From Burkholderiaceae bacterium (GTDB lineage Bacteria > Pseudomonadota > Gammaproteobacteria > Burkholderiales > Burkholderiaceae_C), in assembly GCA_019234815.1 (NCBI GenBank), contig JAFALA010000047.1:1-64000 (forward strand): DNA of 64,000 nt, read 5' to 3'. This document shows positions 55,585 to 64,000 of the stretch, piece after piece. Under the pieces are notes generated by a model that was not told the origin of the DNA, searched no databases, and saw only the letters and a list, made by a program, of their open reading frames with translations. The first letter of the stretch is position 1. Each line of letters opens with the position of its first letter. Both the position numbers and the translations under genes were made by a program.

Positions 55585-57626
55585 ATGCCAACAACAATGA
55601 ACCCAAGGCCGATTCCGGCGACTTGATGAGTCCCGATGCCGCTCAGGCCGAGGCGCCAGCCGTGAAGCGCCGCCGTGCGCCGGCCAAGGCCGCCGCGACC
55701 GATGCTGCAGCGGCCACCGACCAGGCGGTGGAACCGAATGCGGCGGCCGCGGACAAGCCCGTCAAACCGCGTGCGCCGCGCAAGACAGCTGCCAAGGCGA
55801 TCGCGGCTGAGGCAGCCGGGGCGCAGATGGATCTCCTGGCCGGAGCTGCCGAGTCGGACGTTCCGCCCAAGCCTGCCAAGCCGCGTGCTGCCCGCAAGTC
55901 CGCCAGCAAGTCTGCCAACGAAGCGGTCGAAGCTGCGTCGGTGGATGCTGGCGCCTTGATCGAAGCAAGTGCCGCCGAGGCGGTGCCTGCGCAGACCGAA
56001 CCGGCCCATGCGGAGGCTGAGAATGCACAAGCGGACTCCGGGACGAGCATCCAGGCTTCTGGCCTCGAACAAGGCGTGGAGCTGGGCGAACGCGAGTCGC
56101 GTGGCCCGCGTGATCGCCGCCGTGGCCGACGCGGTCGTGACGAAGCTGCCCCTGTCGGCGGCGAGGACGCTCCGGCCGTGTTCAGCCTGGGTGAAGAAAT
56201 TGAAGACGACAGGCCCCGGTTCGAACGGGTTGAAGCGCCGGCACCCGAAGTGGTGCGCGCCCAGGTGGGTGAGCGCTTTGCCGAGTTGCTGACGGGCGAG
56301 TTCGATGCCGAGGCGCCTGCACCTGTTGCGGACGAGCCTGAGCAGGAAATCAAACGGGTGCTGGCCCCCGAGCTGGACGCGCCCAAGCTGCAGAAGGTGC
56401 TGGCGCAGGCCGGCGTGGGTTCGCGCCGCGACATCGAAGACATGATTGCCGAGGGCCGGATTTCGGTGAACGGCGAGGTCGCGCACATCGGCCAGCGCAT
56501 TTCCTTTGGCGACCGCGTGGCGGTCGGGGGCAAGCCGATCAAGGTGCGGATCTCTCCGCCTGCGCCGCGCATCATTGCCTATCACAAGCCGGTTGGCGAG
56601 GTCGTGACGTACAACGACCCCGAAGGCCGTCCGACCGTGTTCCGTCGCCTGCCGAAGCTCCAGCAGGGCAAGTGGCAGTCCGTGGGTCGCCTGGACCTGA
56701 ATACCGAAGGCCTGCTGCTGTTCACCAATTCCGGCGAACTGGCCAATCAGCTGATGCACCCGCGTTTCGGCGTCGAGCGCGAATATGCCGTGCGTGTGCT
56801 GGGCAGCCTGAATGACGAGCAGCGCGCCAAGCTGCTGGAAGGCGTGGACATCGAAGGCCAGCAGGCCAGCTTCAAGAGCATTGAAGATGGCGGCGGCGAA
56901 GGGGTCAACCGCTGGTACCGCGTCATCATCACCGAAGGCCGCAACCGCGAAGTGCGCAAGCTGTTCGACAAGGTGGGGCTGGCGGTCAGCCGCCTGATCC
57001 GCATCCGCTACGGCACCGTGGTGCTGCCGCGCGGCCTCAAGCGCGGCGTCTACGTGGAGCTCGACGAGGCCGATGTGCGCGTGATCCGGCGTCTGGCCGG
57101 TGGTCCGCGCGAGGAGCGCAACAATCGGCAGGAACGCGGGGCGCGCGGCGGGCGCGATGGACGTGGCGAAGGCCAGCAGCAGCGCAATCGCCGTCCCGAT
57201 GGTCGCCAGCCGGGCGTGGGTCCGCGTCCAAGCCGCCCGGAGCGGCCGGAGCGTGGCAACCCGATGGCGGAGCAGCGCTTCAACGAGGCGCCGCGCGACC
57301 GCGGCGACGAGGACGACGACGATTTCATCCCTCGCAACATCAATCCGCTGGAGCAGACCTTCGATCGCCGCTTTGCCGGCAAGTCGCGCGGCTTCCCGGC
57401 CGGTTTCGGCAGCGGTGGCAGCGGCCCCTCGCATGGTGGCGAGGGGGGCGGTGGTGGCCAGCGCGGCGGCGCCAAGCGTGGCGGCAACGGTCAGCGCGAG
57501 CCTGATCCCATGCAGACCTCGGTCGGCTACATCGGCGGCGATGCCTATCTGCGTCGCGGCGGTCGCGGTGGCGGCGGTGGGGGGGGCGGTGGCGGACGTG
57601 GCGGGCGCGGAGGCCGGCAGCGCTGA
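55581..57626 (+). CDS. rluB: 23S rRNA pseudouridine synthase B with long low-complexity ends
   Basis: 681 residues. The core (about 260-510) has an S4 domain ([20 protein letters not shown]), catalytic Asp372 in [17 protein letters not shown], and [20 protein letters not shown]. It is preceded by about 260 residues of Ala/Lys/Glu-rich sequence ([20 protein letters not shown]) and followed by about 170 residues of Arg/Gly-rich sequence ending in a GGRGG tract. RluB is usually 250-300 residues, so both ends are unusual extensions; RG-rich tails bind RNA. ATG overlaps the scpB stop. Confidence 0.93.
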
Positions 57627-57656
57627 TTTCCAGCCAGATCGAATGCGATCAAAGGC

Positions 57657-57662
57657 TACAAT
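57657..57662 (+). promoter_or_regulatory. Candidate -10 box of ndk
   Basis: TACAAT, 73 bp before the ndk start, in the AT-rich spacer after rluB. No clear -35 box. Confidence 0.35.
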
Positions 57663-57735
57663 AACGAGCTTTGCCACTTCTTTGGCATTCAAGAATCTTT
57701 TTTAGCAATTCACGACTAAGAGTTCAGGAAAAAAC

Positions 57736-58161
57736 ATGGCTATCGAACGCACCCTTTCCATCATCAAGCCCGATGCTGTTGCCAAGAACGTCATTGGTCA
57801 GATCTACGCCCGTTTCGAGGCCGCCGGCCTGAAGATCGTGGCCGCCAAGATGGTGCACCTGTCGCGTGGCGAAGCGGAAGCCTTCTACGCCGTGCACAAG
57901 GCCCGTCCCTTCTTCAACGACCTGGTGAATTTCATGATCTCCGGCCCGGTGATCATCCAGGCGCTGGAAGGCGAGAACGCCATCCTGAAGCACCGCGACC
58001 TGATGGGCGCCACCGACCCGAAGAAGGCTGAGAAGGGCACCATCCGCGCCGACTTCGCCGACAGCATCGACGCCAACGCCGTGCACGGTTCCGACGCTGC
58101 CGAAACCGCTGCCGTCGAAGTGGCGTTCTTCTTCCCCGGCATGAACGTTTATTCCCGCTGA
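57736..58161 (+). CDS. ndk: Nucleoside diphosphate kinase
   Basis: 141 residues. [20 protein letters not shown] at the N-terminus and active-site His117 in [12 protein letters not shown]. It transfers the gamma-phosphate between nucleotides via phosphohistidine in the cytoplasm. CAGGAAAAAAC precedes the ATG. It is followed by the second GC-rich repeat copy and rlmN. Confidence 0.97.
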   Translation: MAIERTLSIIKPDAVAKNVIGQIYARFEAAGLKIVAAKMVHLSRGEAEAFYAVHKARPFFNDLVNFMISGPVIIQALEGENAILKHRDLMGATDPKKAEKGTIRADFADSIDANAVHGSDAAETAAVEVAFFFPGMNVYSR

Positions 58162-58243
58162 CCACCCCCTACCGGCTGCGCCGGCCCCCTCGAGGGGGCG
58201 GTGCCGATCGACCGGCGGAGCCGGATCGGTGGCACCCACTGGA
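58162..58243 (+). repeat. GC-rich intergenic repeat, copy B
   Basis: Starts right after the ndk stop and matches copy A after etfB. Internal palindromes CCGGCTGCGCCGG and CCCCCTCGAGGGGG suggest a strong hairpin. Confidence 0.7.
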
Positions 58244-58288
58244 TAGGGCGCCTGCGGCACCCTTGAGGTGAAAGATAGAGAAATTTGT

Positions 58289-59401
58289 ATGGACGCGGTC
58301 AACCTGCTTGGATTCGATCTGGAGGGCCTGGCCGCGTACTGCGAGCAGCTGGGTGAGAAGCGCTTTCGCGCCACGCAGCTGTTCCGCTGGATCCATCAAA
58401 AGGGCGCCTGGGAGTTTTCCCAGATGTCCGATCTCGCAAAATCCTTGCGGGAAAAGCTCGCCGGACGTGCGCACGTCACCGGCTTGAGCGTCATTTCTGA
58501 ACATGTATCTGCCGACGGCACGGTCAAATGGCTGTTCGACGTCGGGCAGGGCAATGCGGTGGAAGCCGTATTCATCCCCGAAGACGACCGCGGCACCTTG
58601 TGCGTGTCGAGTCAGGCGGGTTGCGCGGTGGGCTGCCGGTTCTGCTCGACCGGCCACCAGGGCTTCAGCCGCAATCTGGAAACCTCGGAGATTGTTGCGC
58701 AGCTCTGGTATGCCGAGCACAGTCTGCGCAAGCGCTTCAATACCGATGAGCGCGTCATCAGCAACGTCGTGATGATGGGCATGGGCGAACCCTTGCAGAA
58801 CTATGGCGCCCTGGTGCCGGCGCTGCGGGTGATGCTCGACGACCACGCCTACGGCCTGTCGCGCCGGCGCGTGACGGTGTCGACCTCGGGCGTCGTGCCC
58901 ATGATCGATCGCTTGCGCGAAGACTGTCCAGTGGCGTTGGCCGTTTCGCTGCACGCGCCCGATGACGCGCTGCGCGACCAATTGGTGCCCATCAACAAGA
59001 AATACCCGATCGCCGAGCTGCTCGATGCCTGCGAGCGCTACCTTGAATGTGCGCCGCGCGATTTCATCACCTTCGAATACTGCATGCTCGACGGGGTCAA
59101 CGACCAGCCCGAGCAGGCGCAGGCCCTGATACAGCTGCTGCGCGGCCGGATCAACTGCAAGCTCAACCTGATTCCCTTCAATCCCTTCCCCGCGTCGGGC
59201 TTGAAGCGCAGTTCGCGTGCGCGGGTGCAGGCTTTCGCCGAGATCCTGATTCGGTCCGGTATTGTGACGACTGTGCGCAAGACGCGTGGCGACGACATCG
59301 ATGCCGCGTGCGGCCAGTTGGCCGGCGAAGTTCAGGATCGGACCCGCGCGCATATACGCATGGTGCGGGCGCCCGTTGTAGTGAAAAATAGCGCCCCATG
59401 A
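58289..59401 (+). CDS. rlmN: Dual-specificity rRNA/tRNA adenine-C2 methyltransferase RlmN
   Basis: 370 residues. Radical-SAM cluster Cys112, Cys116 and Cys119 in [14 protein letters not shown], the [11 protein letters not shown] segment, and the methyl-carrying Cys341 near the C-terminus ([11 protein letters not shown]). It methylates A2503 of 23S rRNA and A37 of some tRNAs. ATG 58289 is used; a GTG seven codons upstream is less likely. The stop overlaps pilF as ATGA. Confidence 0.96.
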   Translation: MDAVNLLGFDLEGLAAYCEQLGEKRFRATQLFRWIHQKGAWEFSQMSDLAKSLREKLAGRAHVTGLSVISEHVSADGTVKWLFDVGQGNAVEAVFIPEDDRGTLCVSSQAGCAVGCRFCSTGHQGFSRNLETSEIVAQLWYAEHSLRKRFNTDERVISNVVMMGMGEPLQNYGALVPALRVMLDDHAYGLSRRRVTVSTSGVVPMIDRLREDCPVALAVSLHAPDDALRDQLVPINKKYPIAELLDACERYLECAPRDFITFEYCMLDGVNDQPEQAQALIQLLRGRINCKLNLIPFNPFPASGLKRSSRARVQAFAEILIRSGIVTTVRKTRGDDIDAACGQLAGEVQDRTRAHIRMVRAPVVVKNSAP

Positions 59402-60249
59402 CGAACAAGGCATACACACCAATTCGACGCGGCGTTGTTGGGGCTGCTGTTTGCAACGTCCTCGGGGCCTGCGCGCTGACCCTGGGCTTGGCGGGGCTGG
59501 TCGGCCTGCAAGGCTGCGCGGCGCCCGCGGATCATGCGGGTCAGGCCATCAAGACCGAGAGCGACAAGACCGATGCAGACAAGCGCGCTTCCACCCGCCT
59601 GCAATTGGCGCAGGGATATTTCGAGCGCGGTCAGTATTCGACGGCGCTGGACGAAATCAAGCGTGCCCAGGCGGCCAAACCGGATTCGATCGAGGCCATC
59701 AGCTTGCGTGCCCTGGTGTATGCCGCCATGGGCGAGTCCGGCCTGGCCGAAGAGTCCTTTCGCCGCGCGCTGAGCCTGAATCCCAAGGATGGCGACGTGG
59801 CCAGCAATTACGGCTGGTTCCTTTGCCAGCAAGGCCAATATGCGCAAGCCTATGTCCAGTTCGATCTGGCGCTGGCACAGCCCAACTACCGCGGCATCGT
59901 GCGGACCTGGCTGGCGCGCGGTGTCTGCCAGTCTCGCCAAGGGGATCTCAAGCAGGCCGAGCACAGCCTCTCGCATGCCTTCGAGTTGGAGCCCGGCAAT
60001 CCGACGGTGCAGGTGAACCTGGCCGAGGTTTTGTATCGCCAGGGGCAGTACGAACGCGCGCGTTTCTATGCACGCCGCGTGAACGAGAAGCCGGAACTGG
60101 TCAATGCACAGAGCCTTTGGCTGGCGCTGCGCATCGAGCGCCGGCTCGGGAATACCGTCAGTGTCGACGATCTGGGGCAGCAGATGCGCCAGCGCTATGC
60201 GGATGCGAAGGAGACGACTTTGCTGAAGGAAGGTCGATTCGATGAATGA
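59398..60249 (+). CDS. pilF: PilF/PilW type IV pilus biogenesis lipoprotein
   Basis: 283 residues with a lipoprotein signal ending GLVGLQGC, then TPR units ([27 protein letters not shown]-like helices, [40 protein letters not shown]). It helps localise the PilQ secretin in the outer membrane. It lies between rlmN and rodZ with overlaps on both sides, a conserved order. Confidence 0.9.
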   Translation: MTNKAYTPIRRGVVGAAVCNVLGACALTLGLAGLVGLQGCAAPADHAGQAIKTESDKTDADKRASTRLQLAQGYFERGQYSTALDEIKRAQAAKPDSIEAISLRALVYAAMGESGLAEESFRRALSLNPKDGDVASNYGWFLCQQGQYAQAYVQFDLALAQPNYRGIVRTWLARGVCQSRQGDLKQAEHSLSHAFELEPGNPTVQVNLAEVLYRQGQYERARFYARRVNEKPELVNAQSLWLALRIERRLGNTVSVDDLGQQMRQRYADAKETTLLKEGRFDE

Positions 60250-61252
60250 GGGGCAGCGCGTGAACCCGGCTGAGCAGGACGCGCACAGCCTGCCCTTCGT
60301 CAAGGCCGAGGCCGGTACGGCCGGGGCGCTGCTGCGCGCCGCGCGCGAGGCCCAAGGCCTGCACATCGCTGCCCTGGCCGTGATGCTGAAGGTGCCTCAG
60401 TCCAAGCTGCAACTGCTGGAAGCCGACCGCTATGACGAACTGCCGGACGCGACCTTCGTGCGCGCGCTGGCCAAGACGGTTTGCCGGGCGCTGAAGCTCG
60501 ACGCCGAGCCCATTCTGGCCTTGCTTCCTGCCGCCAACGTGTCTCGGCTGGAAGGCGTCAATCGCGGCTTGAACCAGCCTTTCCGCAACCGTGTGTTGAT
60601 GGCGCCTGGGGTGTCGCCCGAGCTGCTGCGCCGGCCTGCCGTGCTGGGCGTGGCGCTGATCTTGCTGGCCGCTTTGGCGGTGTACCTGATGCCCGTGGAG
60701 CGCTGGACGAGCCAGCTGGAAGCCTTCAATGCGGCGTCCGCGCCGTCAGCGACACCGGCGGCGTCCGCTGCGCGAGAGGCCGCCTCCAGCGCGGCGTCCG
60801 GCGCTGAATCCGGCCTCGTGCTGGTTGCCGATCAGGCCGGAGACGTGCAGGGTCGCCCGCCCGGTGCGGCGGCATCCGCCGTGCTCTCGGCTGCTGTGTC
60901 GCCAGCCCCCGAGACGAGCACGATGCCGGCTGCGACACCGGTCTCCGAGCCTGCTTCTGCGGCTCCGATCCGGGCCGCCAGCCGCATCGAGGGCGCCGCG
61001 GACGCCTTGGCCAAGCTGTCTCCGGTGCGGGTGCGTGCCAACGAGACGACCTGGATCGAGCTGGTCGACGCGCACGGGCAGGTGCTGCTGTCCAAGCTGA
61101 TGCATCCCGGCGATGTCGCCGAGCTGCAGGCACTCGCGCCCATCAAGCTGCGTGTTGGCAATGTGTCGGGGACCGAGCTGAGCTTGAGGGGCGAGATCGT
61201 CGACCTGTCGGCCCGGGCCCAGAACAATGTCGCGCGCATCGAATTGCAATGA
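60242..61252 (+). CDS. rodZ: RodZ-like cell-shape protein (HTH-TM-DUF4115)
   Basis: 336 residues. Helix-turn-helix domain at about 20-85 (LLRAAREAQGLHIAALAVML, KVPQSKLQLLEADRYDELPD), a single membrane span at about 133-152 (AVLGVALILLAALAVYLM), an Ala/Pro-rich linker, and a C-terminal beta-domain of DUF4115 type (WIELVDAHGQVLLSKLMHPG). It links MreB to the membrane. The overlap with pilF and position before ispG match other betaproteobacteria. Confidence 0.9.
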   Translation: MNEGQRVNPAEQDAHSLPFVKAEAGTAGALLRAAREAQGLHIAALAVMLKVPQSKLQLLEADRYDELPDATFVRALAKTVCRALKLDAEPILALLPAANVSRLEGVNRGLNQPFRNRVLMAPGVSPELLRRPAVLGVALILLAALAVYLMPVERWTSQLEAFNAASAPSATPAASAAREAASSAASGAESGLVLVADQAGDVQGRPPGAAASAVLSAAVSPAPETSTMPAATPVSEPASAAPIRAASRIEGAADALAKLSPVRVRANETTWIELVDAHGQVLLSKLMHPGDVAELQALAPIKLRVGNVSGTELSLRGEIVDLSARAQNNVARIELQ

Positions 61253-61319
61253 CATCTTCCACCGGCCGATCGCTCTCGACGGGCGCTCGGTTGGACCAAC
61301 AAGCGGATCCTGAAATTCC

Positions 61320-62612
61320 ATGTCAGACCTGAATTTCACCCAACAAGCCGTCGCCATCGTGCCTGCCCAGCCTGCCCTGCGCCGCAGCCGCCAAGCCCAG
61401 GTGCGCTGGGGCGATCGCGTGGTGACGATAGGCGGCGACGCGCCGGTGCGCGTGCAGTCCATGACCAACACCGACACGGTCGACGTGATCGGCACGGCCA
61501 TCCAGATCAAGGAACTGGCCATCGCCGGCTCCGAGCTGGTGCGCATCACCGTCAACACGCCCGAGGCCGCCGAGGCCGTGCCGCACATCCGCGAGCAACT
61601 CGACCGCATGGGCATCGACGTGCCCCTGGTCGGCGACTTCCATTACAACGGCCACCGCCTGCTGACCGAGTTCCCGGCCATGGCGCAGGCCCTGTCCAAG
61701 TACCGCATCAACCCGGGCAACGTGGGCAAGGGTGACAAGAAGGACCGTCAGTTCGCTCAGATGATCGAAGCCGCGATCAAGTACGACAACGTCGTGCGCA
61801 TCGGCGTCAACTGGGGCAGTCTCGACCAGGAGCTGCTGGCTCAGATGATGGACGACAACGCCCATCGCGAGCAGCCTTGGAGCGCCCAGCAGGTGATGTA
61901 CCAGGCGCTGGTGCAGTCGGCCCTGAGCTCGGCCGACTATGCGCGCGAGCTGGGCATGAACCCGGACAACATCATCATCAGCTGCAAGGTCAGCGGCGTG
62001 CAGGATCTGATCTCGGTCTATCGCGCCCTGAGCCAGCGCTGCGACTACGCCTTGCACCTGGGCCTGACCGAAGCCGGCATGGGCACCAAGGGCACGGTGG
62101 CTTCGGCGGCGGCGCTGTCTGTCCTGCTGCAGGAAGGCATTGGCGACACCATCCGCGTGTCGCTCACGCCGCAGCCCGGCGAGTCGCGCACCCAGGAGGT
62201 CGTGGTGGCGCTGGAAATCCTGCAGTCGCTGGGCCTGCGCGCCTTCAACCCGAGTGTCACGGCCTGCCCAGGCTGCGGCCGCACCACCAGCACGACTTTC
62301 CAGGAACTGGCCAAGCAGATCGACGATTTCCTGCGCGAGCAGATGCCGGTCTGGCGCGCCAAGTATCCGGGCGTCGAGAACATGAAGGTGGCGGTGATGG
62401 GCTGCATCGTCAACGGTCCCGGCGAAAGTAAGCATGCCGACATCGGTATCAGCCTGCCCGGCACCGGTGAGGCCCCGGCTGCGCCCGTGTTCATCGACGG
62501 CGAAAAGGCCCTGACGCTGCGCGGCGAGGGCATTGCGGTTGAATTCCAGCAACTGGTCGAAAACTATATCGAGAAGCGCTTTGGCCTGAACTCGGCCAGC
62601 CAGGTCGCCTGA
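61320..62612 (+). CDS. ispG: 4-hydroxy-3-methylbut-2-enyl diphosphate synthase
   Basis: 430 residues. [20 protein letters not shown] near the start, then [4Fe-4S] ligands Cys316, Cys319 (CPGCGRT) and Cys362 in GCIVNGPGE. It makes HMBPP in the non-mevalonate isoprenoid pathway. ATG 61320 begins [20 protein letters not shown]. It precedes hisS by 9 bp. Confidence 0.97.
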   Translation: MSDLNFTQQAVAIVPAQPALRRSRQAQVRWGDRVVTIGGDAPVRVQSMTNTDTVDVIGTAIQIKELAIAGSELVRITVNTPEAAEAVPHIREQLDRMGIDVPLVGDFHYNGHRLLTEFPAMAQALSKYRINPGNVGKGDKKDRQFAQMIEAAIKYDNVVRIGVNWGSLDQELLAQMMDDNAHREQPWSAQQVMYQALVQSALSSADYARELGMNPDNIIISCKVSGVQDLISVYRALSQRCDYALHLGLTEAGMGTKGTVASAAALSVLLQEGIGDTIRVSLTPQPGESRTQEVVVALEILQSLGLRAFNPSVTACPGCGRTTSTTFQELAKQIDDFLREQMPVWRAKYPGVENMKVAVMGCIVNGPGESKHADIGISLPGTGEAPAAPVFIDGEKALTLRGEGIAVEFQQLVENYIEKRFGLNSASQVA

Positions 62613-62621
62613 ATCTGAAAC

Positions 62622-63929
62622 ATGACTGAACAAAAAAAACAGGCCCTGCAGGCTGTCAAGGGCATGAACGACATCCTGCCGCCGGAATCGGCGCGCTGGG
62701 AATGGCTGGAGGCCAAGATGCGCAGCGTGCTGCAGCGTTATGGCTACCAGAACGTGCGCACCCCCATCGTTGAATCGACCGCGCTGTTTGTACGCGGCAT
62801 CGGCGAGGTCACCGATATTGTCGAGAAGGAGATGTACGCCTTCGAGGACCGTGCCGACAAGCATGGCCAGGCCGAGCACCTGGCCTTGCGGCCCGAGATG
62901 ACCGCTGGCGTCGTGCGTGCGATGACCGAGCATTCCTTCCTGCGTGATTCGGGCCGGCGCCTCTACTATTTCGGCCCGATGTTCCGTCGTGAGAAGCCGC
63001 AAAAGGGCCGCTACCGCCAGTTCCACCAGATGGGTGTCGAAGCGCTGGGTTTTGCCGGTCCTGACGTGGATGCCGAGGTGATCCTCATGGGCAGCCGGCT
63101 GCTGCGGGAGCTGGGCTTGGTGGAGGGCGATCATTTCCGTCTGGAACTGAATTGCCTGGGTTCGCCGGCTGAGCGCCGTGCCCACCGCGAGGCCCTGGTG
63201 GCCTACCTGGAGCAGCACAAGGCCTTGCTCGACGAAGACAGCCAGCGCCGCATGCACACCAATCCGCTGCGCGTGCTCGATACCAAGAATCCGGCGCTGC
63301 AGGATATGGCCAACGGCGCGCCCCGGTTGCTTGATTTCCTCGGCGAGGACTCGCTGGCGCATTTCAACGGCGTGCGCGCCATTCTCGATGCCGCGGGCGT
63401 CCGCTACACGATCAATCCGCGCCTGGTCCGCGGGCTGGACTATTACAACCTGACCGTCTTCGAGTGGATCACCGAGAAACTGGGTTCGCAAGGCACGGTC
63501 TGCGGCGGCGGCCGCTATGACGGCCTGATCGAGCAGCTGGGCGGCAAGGCCGCGCCGGCGGTCGGTTTCGGCATGGGCATCGAGCGCATGCTGTTGCTGC
63601 TGGAAGAGGTGGGCGTGGCCCCGGCCGCGCCGGCCCCCGATGTCTACGCGATCGTGCCCTCGGCGGCCGGCTTGCCGCAGGTGATGGTGGCGCTGGAGAC
63701 GCTGCGCGCCGAAGGCGTCACGGTGCTGATGCATCCCGGTCAATCGAGCATGAAATCGCAGTTCAAGAAGGCCGATGCCAGCGGTGCGCGGTTGGCGTTG
63801 ATCTTCGGCGAGGACGAGCTGGCGCGGGGCGAGGTCGCGATCAAGGCGCTGCGCGACGCTGACCAGCCTCAGATGACGCGCGCCTTGGCCGAGGCCGCTT
63901 CCTGGGCGCCTGAGCTCCTTAACGCATAA
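62622..63929 (+). CDS. hisS: Histidyl-tRNA synthetase
   Basis: 435 residues. Class II motifs: [38 protein letters not shown] (motif 2 region with [20 protein letters not shown]), and motif 3 [15 protein letters not shown]. It charges tRNA-His in the cytoplasm. It follows ispG in the same operon. The 71 bp after it contain no feature I can support. Confidence 0.97.
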   Translation: MTEQKKQALQAVKGMNDILPPESARWEWLEAKMRSVLQRYGYQNVRTPIVESTALFVRGIGEVTDIVEKEMYAFEDRADKHGQAEHLALRPEMTAGVVRAMTEHSFLRDSGRRLYYFGPMFRREKPQKGRYRQFHQMGVEALGFAGPDVDAEVILMGSRLLRELGLVEGDHFRLELNCLGSPAERRAHREALVAYLEQHKALLDEDSQRRMHTNPLRVLDTKNPALQDMANGAPRLLDFLGEDSLAHFNGVRAILDAAGVRYTINPRLVRGLDYYNLTVFEWITEKLGSQGTVCGGGRYDGLIEQLGGKAAPAVGFGMGIERMLLLLEEVGVAPAAPAPDVYAIVPSAAGLPQVMVALETLRAEGVTVLMHPGQSSMKSQFKKADASGARLALIFGEDELARGEVAIKALRDADQPQMTRALAEAASWAPELLNA

Positions 63930-64000
63930 TCTCGAATCTCGCAGCCAGGCGTGCCTTGCCCGCCTGGACATCGCCCTTTGGATGCCGCCCCTTGTTTGCA

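Noticed and set aside
61323-63971. Long antisense frame across ispG and hisS
   Set aside because: Spans two essential genes; His/Gln-rich low-information sequence, a GC shadow.

Overview
This window is an ordinary chromosomal stretch from a high-GC betaproteobacterium. Gene content and order (ClpX-Lon, 2-oxoglutarate dehydrogenase cluster, ETF genes, BamD/RluD, ScpB/RluB, Ndk-RlmN-PilF-RodZ-IspG-HisS) point to Alcaligenaceae, most likely the Bordetella/Achromobacter group. There is no CRISPR array, prophage or intact insertion sequence.

Layout. (1) 1-3.6 kb: end of clpX, lon, and a six-gene tRNA cluster (Gly-Cys-Gly-Gly-Gly-Leu). (2) 3.7-7.7 kb: minus-strand chromate-resistance operon (chrB, chrA, a second ChrB-domain gene, a decayed YncE-like gene, and a DMT exporter with a very His-rich tail). 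(3) 7.8-10.3 kb: small accessory genes (PPOX-family flavoprotein, AhpD-like protein divergent from a LysR regulator, a 42-residue membrane peptide). (4) 10.4-23.7 kb: a two-sided carbohydrate locus. An MFS transporter, TonB-dependent receptor, GH27 alpha-galactosidase and membrane-fused endoglycoceramidase-like GH5 run on the minus strand. An AraC regulator, FGGY kinase, class II aldolase, class III aminotransferase and a metal-ligand-less aldolase homologue run on the plus strand. This is the best candidate for an undescribed system. (5) 23.7-31 kb: diheme cytochrome c and beta-helix lipoprotein pair, a TPR-metallopeptidase, a PEP-CTERM protein and a PaiB-like protein.

(6) 31-40.5 kb: electron-transfer flavoprotein metabolism: ETF-ubiquinone oxidoreductase, etfB, etfA, acyl-CoA dehydrogenase, a flavin oxidoreductase, plus an SDR, yceH and murI. 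A 14-bp palindromic motif is shared by the ETF-QO and etfB upstream regions, so the two loci probably share a regulator. (7) 40.5-47.7 kb: a non-haem iron dioxygenase and the 2-oxoglutarate dehydrogenase operon, with an SMR-family exporter lying between the E2 and E3 genes. (8) 47.7-64 kb: housekeeping genes (zapE, PP2C phosphatase, DinG-like helicase, bamD, rluD, scpB, rluB, ndk, rlmN, pilF, rodZ, ispG, hisS), mostly tightly packed with ATGA-type overlaps.

All functions come from reading translated sequence and motifs by eye. No database search was run, so substrate-level claims are inference.
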